Of a stretch of 61,614 nucleotides of DNA, positions 1 through 7,556 are shown piece after piece (within the stretch, counting starts at the first letter, position 1; each line of letters begins with the position of its first letter). The stretch is taken from contig CANFEY010000024.1 of NCBI GenBank assembly GCA_947446025.1, positions 1-61,614 of the forward strand, read 5' to 3'. Source of the stretch: Bryobacterales bacterium (GTDB lineage: Bacteria > Acidobacteriota > Terriglobia > Bryobacterales > Bryobacteraceae). The notes beneath the pieces are model-generated. The model did no database searches, was not told the DNA's origin, and saw nothing but the letters and a program-made list of their open reading frames with translations. Position numbers and translations under genes: made by a program.

Positions 1-464
1 ACGGTGCGGCCAAGGTTCATCCCTCATGGTGTCAGCCTCGTGTTTCGTCTTCTGGTATTTCAAATCGCGGCAACTCAAAAGAGGCCTCAACCGCCTACTC
101 TTCAGTTAGTTGCCGTCGGCGTGTCGCGCGTTAGCCGGACACTACTGGGAGCGTACATATGTCCGCGAGATTGGCTACCACCACCCGGTGTCTTAAGAAC
201 GGTCCGGAGAGAGTCGTTGGGAGGACCTGCGCGCTTGCCGACAGTGAGGCCCCTCCCGAGATCGTCAGCAGCACCGCCGTCAGGCTTCGAAGCCAAGTTT
301 TGCCCATGCGCCCCCCGCCGGTTCCTACCGGATTTGGTTAGTCTAGCGCAGAAAGCGGGTGGCAACCATCCCCCGAGTAGGCTGGTGAGTACCAGGGGAA
401 ATCCCCCTTTGGCGTCGGTGTATTCCCAAAGCAATGTGTGAGAGTTCTGTGGCAGAATCTGCAC
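1..464. other. Stretch without a recognisable gene
   Basis: I see no gene I can support here. Open frames exist on both strands, but their translations are rich in Arg, Pro and Ser and look like GC-rich noise. A short G4-A3T-C5-T3 hairpin at about 395-410 could be a weak terminator for something entering from the left. It lacks a long T run, so this is only a guess. Confidence 0.4.
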
Positions 465-914
465 ATGAATATCATGCGGATTCGGTTTGTAGTGGCAGTT
501 TGCCTGGCGGGGATTTTGCAGGCGCAGACGGCGGTGGATTACATCGGAGGGACCACCGCGGAGGTGCGCGCGGGCTCGTCCGGGCGGATTGAGTTGTCGG
601 ATGAGCGCTACTTCGCCTTTTACGCGGGCAAGGCGCAGTTGCGGGTGCCGTATGAGAAAGTGAACCTGCTGGAGTATGGGCAGCAGGTGGACCGCAGGCT
701 GGCGCTGGCGGTGGTGATTTCGCCGGTGTTTTTGTTGAGCAAGTCGCGGCGGCACTTCTTGACGGTGGGATACACCGATGAACGCGGCTTGCAGCAGGCG
801 ATGGTGTTCCGGGTGGACAAGAACTCGATCCGGGCGGCGCTGGTGGCGCTGGAGGCCCGGACGGGTTTGAACGTGCAATATCAGGATCAGGAAGCGCGCA
901 AGGCAGGGAACTGA
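465..914 (+). CDS. Secreted protein of unknown function
   Basis: About 149 residues beginning with a short basic and hydrophobic export signal (MRIRFVVAVCLAGILQAQ), so the product is probably periplasmic or envelope-bound. The rest is a compact alpha/beta sequence with a valine-rich hydrophobic patch near residues 85-100; I do not recognise a family. Starts at 465 (ATG) or 474 (ATG) are both possible and neither has a clear ribosome binding site. The next secreted-protein gene follows after 3 nt in the same direction, so the two are probably co-transcribed. Function unknown. Confidence 0.6.
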   Translation: MNIMRIRFVVAVCLAGILQAQTAVDYIGGTTAEVRAGSSGRIELSDERYFAFYAGKAQLRVPYEKVNLLEYGQQVDRRLALAVVISPVFLLSKSRRHFLTVGYTDERGLQQAMVFRVDKNSIRAALVALEARTGLNVQYQDQEARKAGN

Positions 915-917
915 AAC

Positions 918-1463
918 ATGCGGATTCTCATTCTAGCGGTGGTCTTGTTGGCGACGGCTCGGGCGCAGGAGTTGCTGGCGCTGAAGCGGGTCTATGTGGA
1001 GCGGCTGACGGGCGGCGAATCGGCCGATCAGCTGCGGGAGCTGATTATTGCCAGCCTGCACAACTCGAAGTTGTTCGTGTTGACGGAGGATACGGAGAAG
1101 GCGGACGCGTTCCTGCGGGGTGCGGCGGAGGACCTGATTTACACCGACCAATTTCAATCGGCGGATAGTCTGACGATGCGGGCATCCGTGGGGGCCGGGG
1201 CGCGTACGTCGACGTCCTCGGGCAGCCGGGCGAGCGGGGTCACCGTGGGCGAAAACGAATCGGTGAACATTCACGAGCGCAAGCATGAGGCAATGGCTTC
1301 GGTGCGCTTGGTGAATAAGGACGGGGACGTGATTTGGTCGACGACGCAGGAGTCCGGGGGCGCGAAGTTCCGGGGGGCCAGCGTGGATGTAGCGGAGAAG
1401 ATCACGCGCCAGCTGATGGCGGATTTTGCCATCGCTCGGCGGGCGGTGACGGAGCGGCAGTGA
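918..1463 (+). CDS. Secreted conserved hypothetical protein
   Basis: 181 residues with an N-terminal signal peptide ending near ARAQ (residues 1-16). The mature part opens with a strand-helix pattern (KRVYVERLTGG, then a helix and KLFVLTEDTEKADAFLRG) that resembles small periplasmic or lipoprotein domains which assemble at the outer membrane. I cannot assign a family with confidence. There is no lipobox Cys, so it is soluble rather than lipidated. A Ser/Thr/Gly-rich middle (about 95-115) may be a flexible loop. It is co-directional with the secreted gene 3 nt upstream. Confidence 0.6.
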   Translation: MRILILAVVLLATARAQELLALKRVYVERLTGGESADQLRELIIASLHNSKLFVLTEDTEKADAFLRGAAEDLIYTDQFQSADSLTMRASVGAGARTSTSSGSRASGVTVGENESVNIHERKHEAMASVRLVNKDGDVIWSTTQESGGAKFRGASVDVAEKITRQLMADFAIARRAVTERQ

Positions 1464-1486
1464 TAGGCTGGAGGCAGGGGAATGAC

Positions 1487-1801
1487 ATGGATCGTTTAGA
1501 CCGGATTGAGGGCATCCTGGAAAAGGTCACATATGACTCCGAGAAGTTCCAGCGGGATTTGGAGAAGATCAACCTTACGCTGGACAAAGCCTCCGCGTTG
1601 CAACATGAGATGGCGGCGCGCCAGCAGTATCACGATGAGGCGTTTGAACGCTTTGACGAGTGGAAGCGCGTCTTTTCGGAGAAGATGCTTGAGATCCAGG
1701 AGAATAGCGCCAGGGATGGCGAACACATCCGCGCACTGGTGCGCATCGCGGAGCTGCACAGCCAGCGGCTAGACGGAATCGAAGGCGGGCACGCGAGTTA
1801 G
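1487..1801 (+). CDS. Small coiled-coil protein
   Basis: 104 residues, almost wholly charged helix: MDRLDRIEGILEKVTYD, then long runs of Glu/Lys/Arg/Gln with heptad-like Leu, Ile and Met spacing, which predicts a coiled coil. No signal peptide or membrane segment. The start is supported by a strong ribosome binding site (GGAGG at about 1470-1474, with further purines up to the ATG). An upstream in-frame extension inside the previous gene is therefore unlikely. It could be a structural or scaffolding protein; no function can be assigned. Confidence 0.6.
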   Translation: MDRLDRIEGILEKVTYDSEKFQRDLEKINLTLDKASALQHEMAARQQYHDEAFERFDEWKRVFSEKMLEIQENSARDGEHIRALVRIAELHSQRLDGIEGGHAS

Positions 1802-1812
1802 CTAGGAAGTAC

Positions 1813-2175
1813 TTACGCGAAGCGCTTCAGCAACTGCGGCAGGTTTTGCGAAAACGCCGACCGCGCCAGGACCATGTCGCAACCGGCTTGTTGCGCGGCC
1901 TGTTTCAGCTCTCCCTGCACGTGGGAGATGAAGCCGATGAGGTTCACCGGCTTGGTGGCGGGGTCGGCTTTGAGCGCGGTGATGAGGCGGACCGGGTCAA
2001 TGGCCGCGCAGTTGAGGTCCAGCAGCATCACGGCGGGCGCCGTGCGGGCTTTATCGATGGCGTCGATTTCGCTTTTGACGAATTCGATGGCTAGGCCGGC
2101 GCGCTTGGCGGCGTCCAGGATCTTGACGGTGAAGAAGAGATCGTCCAGCACGCCGATGGCGCGGTTGTTGGGCAC
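1813..2175 (-). CDS. CheY-like receiver-fold protein
   Basis: 120 residues with the alternating strand-helix pattern of a response-regulator receiver domain: strand IGVLDDLFF, strand VMLLDLN carrying the candidate phospho-acceptor Asp, and strand VNLIGFISH. The Lys expected in strand 5 is not apparent and no output domain is present. It may be a single-domain regulator or a degenerate pseudo-receiver. It lies six bases after the DUF6152 gene and close to a CHASE histidine kinase on the same strand, which is suggestive as a partner but not proof. Confidence 0.6.
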   Translation of the reverse strand: MPNNRAIGVLDDLFFTVKILDAAKRAGLAIEFVKSEIDAIDKARTAPAVMLLDLNCAAIDPVRLITALKADPATKPVNLIGFISHVQGELKQAAQQAGCDMVLARSAFSQNLPQLLKRFA

Positions 2176-2181
2176 CCGGGG

Positions 2182-2580
2182 TTACTTCGCTTTACCGTCT
2201 TCGGCGTTGCCGGCGAGCACGCGGCGTCCACCGGGGAGGGTGACTTCCTGCGCATTGCCGGTGGTGGCGCTGAGGCCGGCGGAGACCTTGGACATTAGGC
2301 CCTTGATGGTGACGGGGTCGCCTTCCTTGAGCGAGTCGCGGTTCCAGCCGCCGCGGCGGAGGGCGTTGGGCGGACCGCCTTCAAACTGCCACTTGACGAC
2401 TTTGCCGTCGGTCCCTTTGACGTCGACGTAGATCCAGATGTGGGGGTTCATCCATTCGATCTTGGAAACGGTGCCGGTGACGGTGATGGGCTTGTTGCGG
2501 TCGAACTCGGCGTCGATGGAATGGTGGGCCACAAGCGGTGCTGCGGCTAGGATCGTGGTGAGGGTGAGGATTGCTCGCAT
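2182..2580 (-). CDS. DUF6152 family secreted protein
   Basis: 132 residues with a signal peptide (MRAILTLTTILAAAPLVA) followed by the HHSIDAEFDRNKPITVTG motif and a small beta-rich OB-like domain with WMNPHIWIYVDV. This pattern is typical of the DUF6152 proteins common in Acidobacteria and Proteobacteria. The ATG at 2580 follows GGAGATCACC, an acceptable ribosome binding site, and gives a clean signal peptide; in-frame codons further upstream do not. Location is probably periplasmic; biochemical role unknown. Confidence 0.75.
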   Translation of the reverse strand: MRAILTLTTILAAAPLVAHHSIDAEFDRNKPITVTGTVSKIEWMNPHIWIYVDVKGTDGKVVKWQFEGGPPNALRRGGWNRDSLKEGDPVTIKGLMSKVSAGLSATTGNAQEVTLPGGRRVLAGNAEDGKAK

Positions 2581-2611
2581 GGTGATCTCCAGTTCCCTGA
2601 TTTTAGCGCAA

Positions 2612-4420
2612 TTATGCTGCAAGGGCAGGATCGGAGGCGGAAGCCTCTTCAGACTGGAGTGGGAGCCATAGGGTAAACCAAAACGTGGAACCCGCGCCGG
2701 GCTGGCTATCGACACCGATTTCCCCGTCCATCATTTCGACCAGGCTCTTGCTGATGGCGAGGCCCAAGCCGGTGCCGCCGAAGCGGCGTGTGATGGAGGA
2801 ATCGGCCTGCGTGAACTTTTGGAAGAGCTGGGCTCGGGCTGTCTCGGGGATGCCGGTGCCGGTGTCCTCCACTTGAATACGGATTTGCGCTCGCCCACCG
2901 CGGGTTTCCACGCAGCGGGTGTGGATGGAAACGAATCCCTGCTGGGTGAACTTGAGGGCGTTGCCAGCCAGGTTGAGGAGAACTTGGCGCAGCCGGCCCT
3001 CATCGCCCACCAGGAGCGTGGGAGTCTCCGGGGCATGGCTGCACCGCAAGCTGACGTTTTTGGCGCTGGCTAGCGGGCCCAGCAAGGCCGCGACTCCGGT
3101 GGTCACGGTTTCCAGGTCAAAGGGTTCGGGGCGTAGCTCCAGACGGCCTGCTTCAATCTTAGAGAAGTCGAGAATGTCATTGAGCACGGTAAGCAGGCTG
3201 GTGGCCGAATCGTGCGCGGTCAGTGCCATATCCCGCTGATCGTCATTCATCGGCGTTTCGAGCAGCAGCCCTGTCATGCCGAGCACGCCGTTCATCGGGG
3301 TGCGGATTTCATGGCTCATGTTGGCCAGGAATTCTGATTTGGCACGGTTGGCCGCGTCGGCGGCGAGCAGGGCGCTGCTGAGGTCCTTGGTGCGGGATTC
3401 GACGAGCGCTTCCGCGCGGCTGCGGCTGGATTGCAGGTTGTATACAAGCAATGCAACGAACAAGGTCAAGAGCGCCGCGCATAGGCCGGCCGCCAGAGGG
3501 GCCCAGTGAGCACCCGGCGCGAATCCGGGCGCGCGATTCAATGCAAGTGTCCAGGTAGACCCGGCAAGAGAGAGCTGCACGCGGCGTTCGAAGGTAGCGC
3601 CGGCATTTCGAGCGGTTGCAGAGAAGACGGCGGTATTGGCACTGTCGGCGATGCGTATTTCCACTTGATCTCCCCAGCGTGCTTGGAGGGGCTTGAAAAA
3701 TTCGCCGGCATCGATGGCCACCAGAATCCATGCGCGCAATGCGCCGCGCCGCGCCGCGATGGTGGGCGGCGGCGCGCCGCCGTGATACACAGGTTGGAAC
3801 AGCAGGAATCCCCGCCGCGTGCCCGCGTTCGAGCCCGCCATCAGTACGGACGGTCCCAGTGTGGCTTCGCCTCGGTCGCGCGCGGCCTCGGCTGTCGCGC
3901 GGCGCACCGGATCTGCGCTCATGTCTAGTCCCACTACTGGCGCAGGCCGTCCCGGTTGCGATGGTTCTGCCGCCACCACTACAAAGTGATCCGCCGCACC
4001 GCTAGGCGGAACCACGCCCGGAGGCCAGCGCAACTGGAACCCTAGAATCCGCTGCTGGTACGCCTTCCTGAATGCCGGTAAATCGGAGTCCGCTACTGCC
4101 TCCATTACCGCCACGCCGGAGGTGCCTGCGAAGCGTTCGCGAATGCCCAGCGCTCCCACGTAGTCGCGCCATCCGTTCCAATCCGGGTCGCGTGCCGCCG
4201 CCCAATATCCCGCGCCTCCGCGCAGCGCGTTTTCGTAAGTGGTGAAGGAAAGGTGGATCTGATCCTGAATTCGTTCCACGATGCGGTCCAGCTCCGCCGC
4301 ATCGGAGCGCGCCCGTTCGCCGTTGAGTCCCAGATACAGCCATGCGCTCAGCACCCAGCCAAGGGCTACGATCGCAAGCGTCAGACGGTACCCTCGATTC
4401 GTCAGTTGCGCTGGGGGCAC
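2612..4420 (-). CDS. CHASE-domain sensor histidine kinase
   Basis: 602 residues from a GTG preceded by GGAGAAG. Order of parts: membrane segment (about 12-31), extracytoplasmic CHASE sensor domain (about 35-300), second membrane segment (about 306-328), a short coiled coil, a HisKA dimerisation domain with the phospho-accepting His370 in [12 protein letters not shown], and an HATPase_c domain with DTGTGIP and [10 protein letters not shown]. No receiver domain is attached, so it is an orthodox kinase signalling to a separate regulator. CHASE domains bind small extracellular ligands; the ligand here is unknown. It begins just downstream of the phosphoesterase gene (4440-5273) on the same strand. 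Confidence 0.85.
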   Translation of the reverse strand: MPPAQLTNRGYRLTLAIVALGWVLSAWLYLGLNGERARSDAAELDRIVERIQDQIHLSFTTYENALRGGAGYWAAARDPDWNGWRDYVGALGIRERFAGTSGVAVMEAVADSDLPAFRKAYQQRILGFQLRWPPGVVPPSGAADHFVVVAAEPSQPGRPAPVVGLDMSADPVRRATAEAARDRGEATLGPSVLMAGSNAGTRRGFLLFQPVYHGGAPPPTIAARRGALRAWILVAIDAGEFFKPLQARWGDQVEIRIADSANTAVFSATARNAGATFERRVQLSLAGSTWTLALNRAPGFAPGAHWAPLAAGLCAALLTLFVALLVYNLQSSRSRAEALVESRTKDLSSALLAADAANRAKSEFLANMSHEIRTPMNGVLGMTGLLLETPMNDDQRDMALTAHDSATSLLTVLNDILDFSKIEAGRLELRPEPFDLETVTTGVAALLGPLASAKNVSLRCSHAPETPTLLVGDEGRLRQVLLNLAGNALKFTQQGFVSIHTRCVETRGGRAQIRIQVEDTGTGIPETARAQLFQKFTQADSSITRRFGGTGLGLAISKSLVEMMDGEIGVDSQPGAGSTFWFTLWLPLQSEEASASDPALAA

Positions 4421-4439
4421 AAGTCTTCTCCAAGGACTC

Positions 4440-5273
4440 TTATCGGCCTTTGGGAGGGTACTGATAGGGAATTTCACCCATGCCGACGTACTTGTGGTCC
4501 AGCTTGTGGGCCCGCACAATGACCAACCGCATGCCCGTGGGGTCGGTGCCAAGCGGGCGGCTGACGGGGCCGTTGGTGATGACTTCCAAGTCGCCATCCT
4601 TGCCGAAGGCGTTGCGGTGATAGTGACCCGCGAAGACGTAGCGGACGCCGGATTCCTTGAGCAACTTCAAGTAGCGCTGCCGCTGCGCCAGAGGGATGTT
4701 GAAGTACTGCGCAGGCTCGTCTGGTGTTTCGAGGAACCAGCTGTGATGCTGGAAGACGACGATGTGGCGCGCGCCGGAGGTCTTCGCTTTGGCGAGTTCT
4801 GCTGTCAGCCACGCCTCTTGTTCGTTGGCGATGGTCTGCACGCTGGTGGGCGAGGAGATGACACTGGAATCGAGCACGATGCCGTAGATGTCCCCTTGGC
4901 GGAAACTGTAGTAGTCGGCTCCGAGGGCCGCCCGGTAGGCGGCGACGGATTCCGGCGTCGGGTCGTTACCGACGTCGTGGTTGCCGGGGACAGCATAGAC
5001 GGGAATGGATCGGTCGATTTTCGCGGTGATGCGCTTGAATTCAGCGAGTTGGGCGGGGTCGCCCGGCTTGTTGATCAGATCGCCGCAGATGACCACGAAC
5101 TTGGGCTTCAGGCGGTTGATGTTGGCGACCGTGAATTCGTAGTTGGCGGTTTCCTGGCTGAAGTCGCCGTCGTTGGTGACGGCTCCGAATTGCGGGTCGG
5201 CCAGTTGGATGAAGAAGTCCTGCGCGTTCGCAACAGTCGCGAGCAGGGCGATGCAGAGGAGCCGGACGATCAT
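4440..5273 (-). CDS. Secreted calcineurin-like metallophosphoesterase
   Basis: 277 residues with a signal peptide (cleavage after VANA, about residue 18). Metallophosphoesterase metal-binding motifs are in order: LADPQFG (the usual DxH is here DPQ), [15 protein letters not shown], a His in VVFQHHSW, and FAGHYHRN. It should hydrolyse phosphoesters in the periplasm or outside the cell; the substrate is unknown. The start ATG overlaps the stop of the upstream hydratase gene as ATGA, so translation is probably coupled. The first motif is slightly atypical, but family membership is secure. Confidence 0.85.
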   Translation of the reverse strand: MIVRLLCIALLATVANAQDFFIQLADPQFGAVTNDGDFSQETANYEFTVANINRLKPKFVVICGDLINKPGDPAQLAEFKRITAKIDRSIPVYAVPGNHDVGNDPTPESVAAYRAALGADYYSFRQGDIYGIVLDSSVISSPTSVQTIANEQEAWLTAELAKAKTSGARHIVVFQHHSWFLETPDEPAQYFNIPLAQRQRYLKLLKESGVRYVFAGHYHRNAFGKDGDLEVITNGPVSRPLGTDPTGMRLVIVRAHKLDHKYVGMGEIPYQYPPKGR

Positions 5274-6046
5274 TCTATGGTCAGTTCTACCACGCCGACG
5301 GAGCCGAAGTCGGCCGTGACGCGATCGCCGGGACCGGCCAGGTATATATCGGTGGTCACGCCGGTGGTGATGAAGTCGCCGGCGCGCAGTCCCAGACCTC
5401 GGGCGTTGAGCGCGTTGGTCAGCCAAGTGAGTGCGTTGAGCGGGTGGCCCAGCACGGCGGCTCCGCTGCCTTCGTCCTTGAGTTGACCGTTGATGATCAG
5501 GCGGACCTTCTGCGCAGCCAGGTCGATGCCGCGCCAGTCGCGCACCAGCGGCCCGCGAATCCACGCTGCGTGGCACGCGTTGTCGGCGATCAGCGACGGG
5601 GTGCCGACGGTGGTCCAGGAATCAAAGCGGCTATCGACAACCTCAATGCCGGCCATGACGCCTTCGACGGCATCGGCAACTTGCTCCCGTGTGTAAGGCT
5701 CCGAAGCGGGGGGCAGGTCGCGAGCCATCTTGAATGCAAACTCGGCTTCCATCACCCGCATAAAGTATTGGCTGGATCGGATGCGGGCGGGGCTGTCCTG
5801 AGTGGTGGCGGAGAGCAGGCGGCCGAAGAACGGACTGTCCACGGAAAGCTGGCGCTGCGCGATTTCGTTGGTGCAGGCGATCTTGTAGCCGATCGCGGAG
5901 CCGCCGAAGTGGGCCAGCAGTTGCGGGATCACCTGGGTCTGCACTTCGTACGCCGCATCGGGCGTTTGCGGGCGGACGCCGACGGGCAATTCGGCGAGGC
6001 GCTGCATGTGAGTCCGCGCGTGGGCAAGGAGTTCGGAGGCGGTCAT
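5270..6046 (-). CDS. 2-keto-4-pentenoate hydratase family protein
   Basis: 258 residues matching the MhpD/2-oxopent-4-enoate hydratase family across the whole length: GYKIACTNEIAQRQL near residue 53, an acidic metal-binding stretch VMEAEFAFKMARDLPP, and GIEVVDSRFDSW. Members hydrate unsaturated 2-keto acids in meta-cleavage pathways, or decarboxylate related oxo acids. No other aromatic-degradation genes are nearby, so the real substrate is open. It is first in a short minus-strand run with the phosphoesterase, whose start codon overlaps its stop. Confidence 0.85.
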   Translation of the reverse strand: MTASELLAHARTHMQRLAELPVGVRPQTPDAAYEVQTQVIPQLLAHFGGSAIGYKIACTNEIAQRQLSVDSPFFGRLLSATTQDSPARIRSSQYFMRVMEAEFAFKMARDLPPASEPYTREQVADAVEGVMAGIEVVDSRFDSWTTVGTPSLIADNACHAAWIRGPLVRDWRGIDLAAQKVRLIINGQLKDEGSGAAVLGHPLNALTWLTNALNARGLGLRAGDFITTGVTTDIYLAGPGDRVTADFGSVGVVELTIE

Positions 6047-6073
6047 GAGACCGTATTATTTCACGAATGGAGG

Positions 6074-6796
6074 CTAGCCCACCTTGCGGCGGGCAAGCAG
6101 GTCGCCGATGCGTGCGGCGGAGCCTACCGAACTTTGGCTGGGGACAGGCTGCTGTGGCACGTCTCTCGTGGCCACGGGTTGCGGTTCAGGCTCGGCGATG
6201 ACCTCGGGCTCGGCTGGTTCTTCGGCGTCGTACCCTGCTAGCCCGGAGGGTTTGATCATGGGCAGCACCAGTGCTGGTAGAGGAGGATTCGCTTCCAAAT
6301 AATCCATGCCGGAGACTGTGATTTGCAGACTGCTCTTGTCGTCGGCCAGGACCAGTTCGCGCTGCTTCAGGTACCACAGCGCCAAGTTGAGTTCTTGCGT
6401 GGATGCCCCGAAGATGGCTTCCAAATGCCGCATGGAAAGCGCCGGGGTGAACGGCTTCGACCGCCGCCGGTCGTAGAGCACGCACAGCAGAGCGATGCGC
6501 AAGTGGGTATCGCGCTGATAGGCTTCAAAGAACGCCAGGCCGCTGAACTTGGGCCGGTCTTCTTCGCCTATGCCCTTGAGCTTATTGAAGTCGAGGCGCA
6601 GTTCGGGGTCAGAGAGGACTTCAAAAGCCAGCGTGACGGATTCGAATTTCTCCGGACTGGGGACTGCGCCCGTCGTGGGGTGATATTTCTCCGCGAGGCG
6701 TGCGTAGGCCACTTGGATGGCGTCCGATCCGGCCTTGTGATCGACCCCGAGGACTTCGTAGTGGTCTTGGAACTTCCCTGCTGCGGCTGAAGACAT
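6074..6796 (-). CDS. J-domain protein with altered HPD motif
   Basis: 240 residues. Residues about 10-75 form a DnaJ domain (DHYEVLGVDHKAGSDAIQVA, later FEVLSDPELRLDFNKLKG). The signature HPD, which is needed to stimulate DnaK ATPase, reads HPT (KYHPTTGA). The middle (about 80-165) is helical with WYLKQRELV, like a winged-helix-type fold, and the C-terminus is Pro/Glu-rich and disordered. It may bind partners without activating Hsp70. It is encoded alone between the hydratase and the VapBC pair, with 32 nt to the vapC stop. Confidence 0.75.
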   Translation of the reverse strand: MSSAAAGKFQDHYEVLGVDHKAGSDAIQVAYARLAEKYHPTTGAVPSPEKFESVTLAFEVLSDPELRLDFNKLKGIGEEDRPKFSGLAFFEAYQRDTHLRIALLCVLYDRRRSKPFTPALSMRHLEAIFGASTQELNLALWYLKQRELVLADDKSSLQITVSGMDYLEANPPLPALVLPMIKPSGLAGYDAEEPAEPEVIAEPEPQPVATRDVPQQPVPSQSSVGSAARIGDLLARRKVG

Positions 6797-6828
6797 GCAC
6801 CTTATCTATCGGCTGTTTTCACGCGTGG

Positions 6829-7272
6829 CTATAGGGGATTGCGGAGCAACAAACCGGGCATGCGGGAGAAGTCGCGGTCCGCGGACCAGATTTCCCGCAC
6901 GCCTGCAGCACGGCAGATCGCCGCGATGCGCGCATCGTGCACCCGTGGTCCCTTGGCGTCGCTGGCTTCCAAAATGGTTCGCAGATGCGCCCAATAGCGG
7001 ACCGCGTCAGGCCCGCCCCCTTCGCCCAACAAGCGCAATGAGGGGCTTTCCTTCCAATACTCGACCTGCTGGAGTGCATCGGCCATCGGAGTGGGAGGTT
7101 TGTAGATTTTCGGATGCGTGACGATCGCGAGGAATTCATGAATGCTGGGCCACGCGATGGCCCACGGCGTGTTACTCTCGGCCAATTGTTTCACGGCCTT
7201 CAGCGCGGGCGCATGAAACGGCGAATCGGCGCGCATCGAATACACCAGGATGTTGGTGTCGACGGCGATCAC
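6829..7272 (-). CDS. vapC: VapC-like PIN-domain ribonuclease toxin
   Basis: 147 residues of PIN fold. The first acidic residue is in VDTNILVYS (D5), the second in the SIHEFLAIV stretch, and the C-terminal acidic cluster in VHDARIAAICRAAGV and SADRDFSRMPGL. All catalytic acids expected for a metal-dependent RNase are present, so the toxin is probably active. The GTG start overlaps the antitoxin stop (GTGA), the standard co-translated arrangement. Likely role: a type II toxin that cleaves tRNA or rRNA when the antitoxin is lost. Confidence 0.85.
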   Translation of the reverse strand: MIAVDTNILVYSMRADSPFHAPALKAVKQLAESNTPWAIAWPSIHEFLAIVTHPKIYKPPTPMADALQQVEYWKESPSLRLLGEGGGPDAVRYWAHLRTILEASDAKGPRVHDARIAAICRAAGVREIWSADRDFSRMPGLLLRNPL

Positions 7273-7514
7273 TCCCGGTCCCCGCCTTGACCAGCATAGA
7301 TGAGTTCCCGGATGTCCGCCCAGTCACGTGGTTTGACCAATCCTTGGCCCTTGGTGGGAATGGTACGGAGGCGGAAGGGCTTCGAGGGAACCGTACCCGC
7401 GATGTAGGCACGCATCCCGCGCTCGAACACCTCGCGCATCGGCACTCCTTCGCGTGCGGCGACGGACTTCACCTGCCGCAGCGTTTCTTTGGAGATGTCG
7501 AGAGTTGTTTTCAC
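7269..7514 (-). CDS. vapB: VapB-like antitoxin
   Basis: 81 residues from a GTG with GGAG three bases upstream. A TTG start 36 nt earlier is possible but would begin only 7 nt from the kinase stop. The N-terminus VKTTLDISKETLRQVKSVAAREG is a ribbon-helix-helix DNA-binding domain; the C-terminus, rich in Arg and Trp (KPRDWADIRELIY), should wrap the toxin. It immediately precedes and overlaps vapC. It is expected to repress its own operon with VapC. Confidence 0.8.
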   Translation of the reverse strand: MKTTLDISKETLRQVKSVAAREGVPMREVFERGMRAYIAGTVPSKPFRLRTIPTKGQGLVKPRDWADIRELIYAGQGGDRE

Positions 7515-7556
7515 TGCTCCCAGGTTGCCATAAATACTGCCCGTGTACAACCGTGC

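Noticed and set aside
4-441. Open frame of 145 codons at the left edge
   Set aside because: No family features, no ribosome binding site, and skewed amino-acid content; the opposite strand is open as well.
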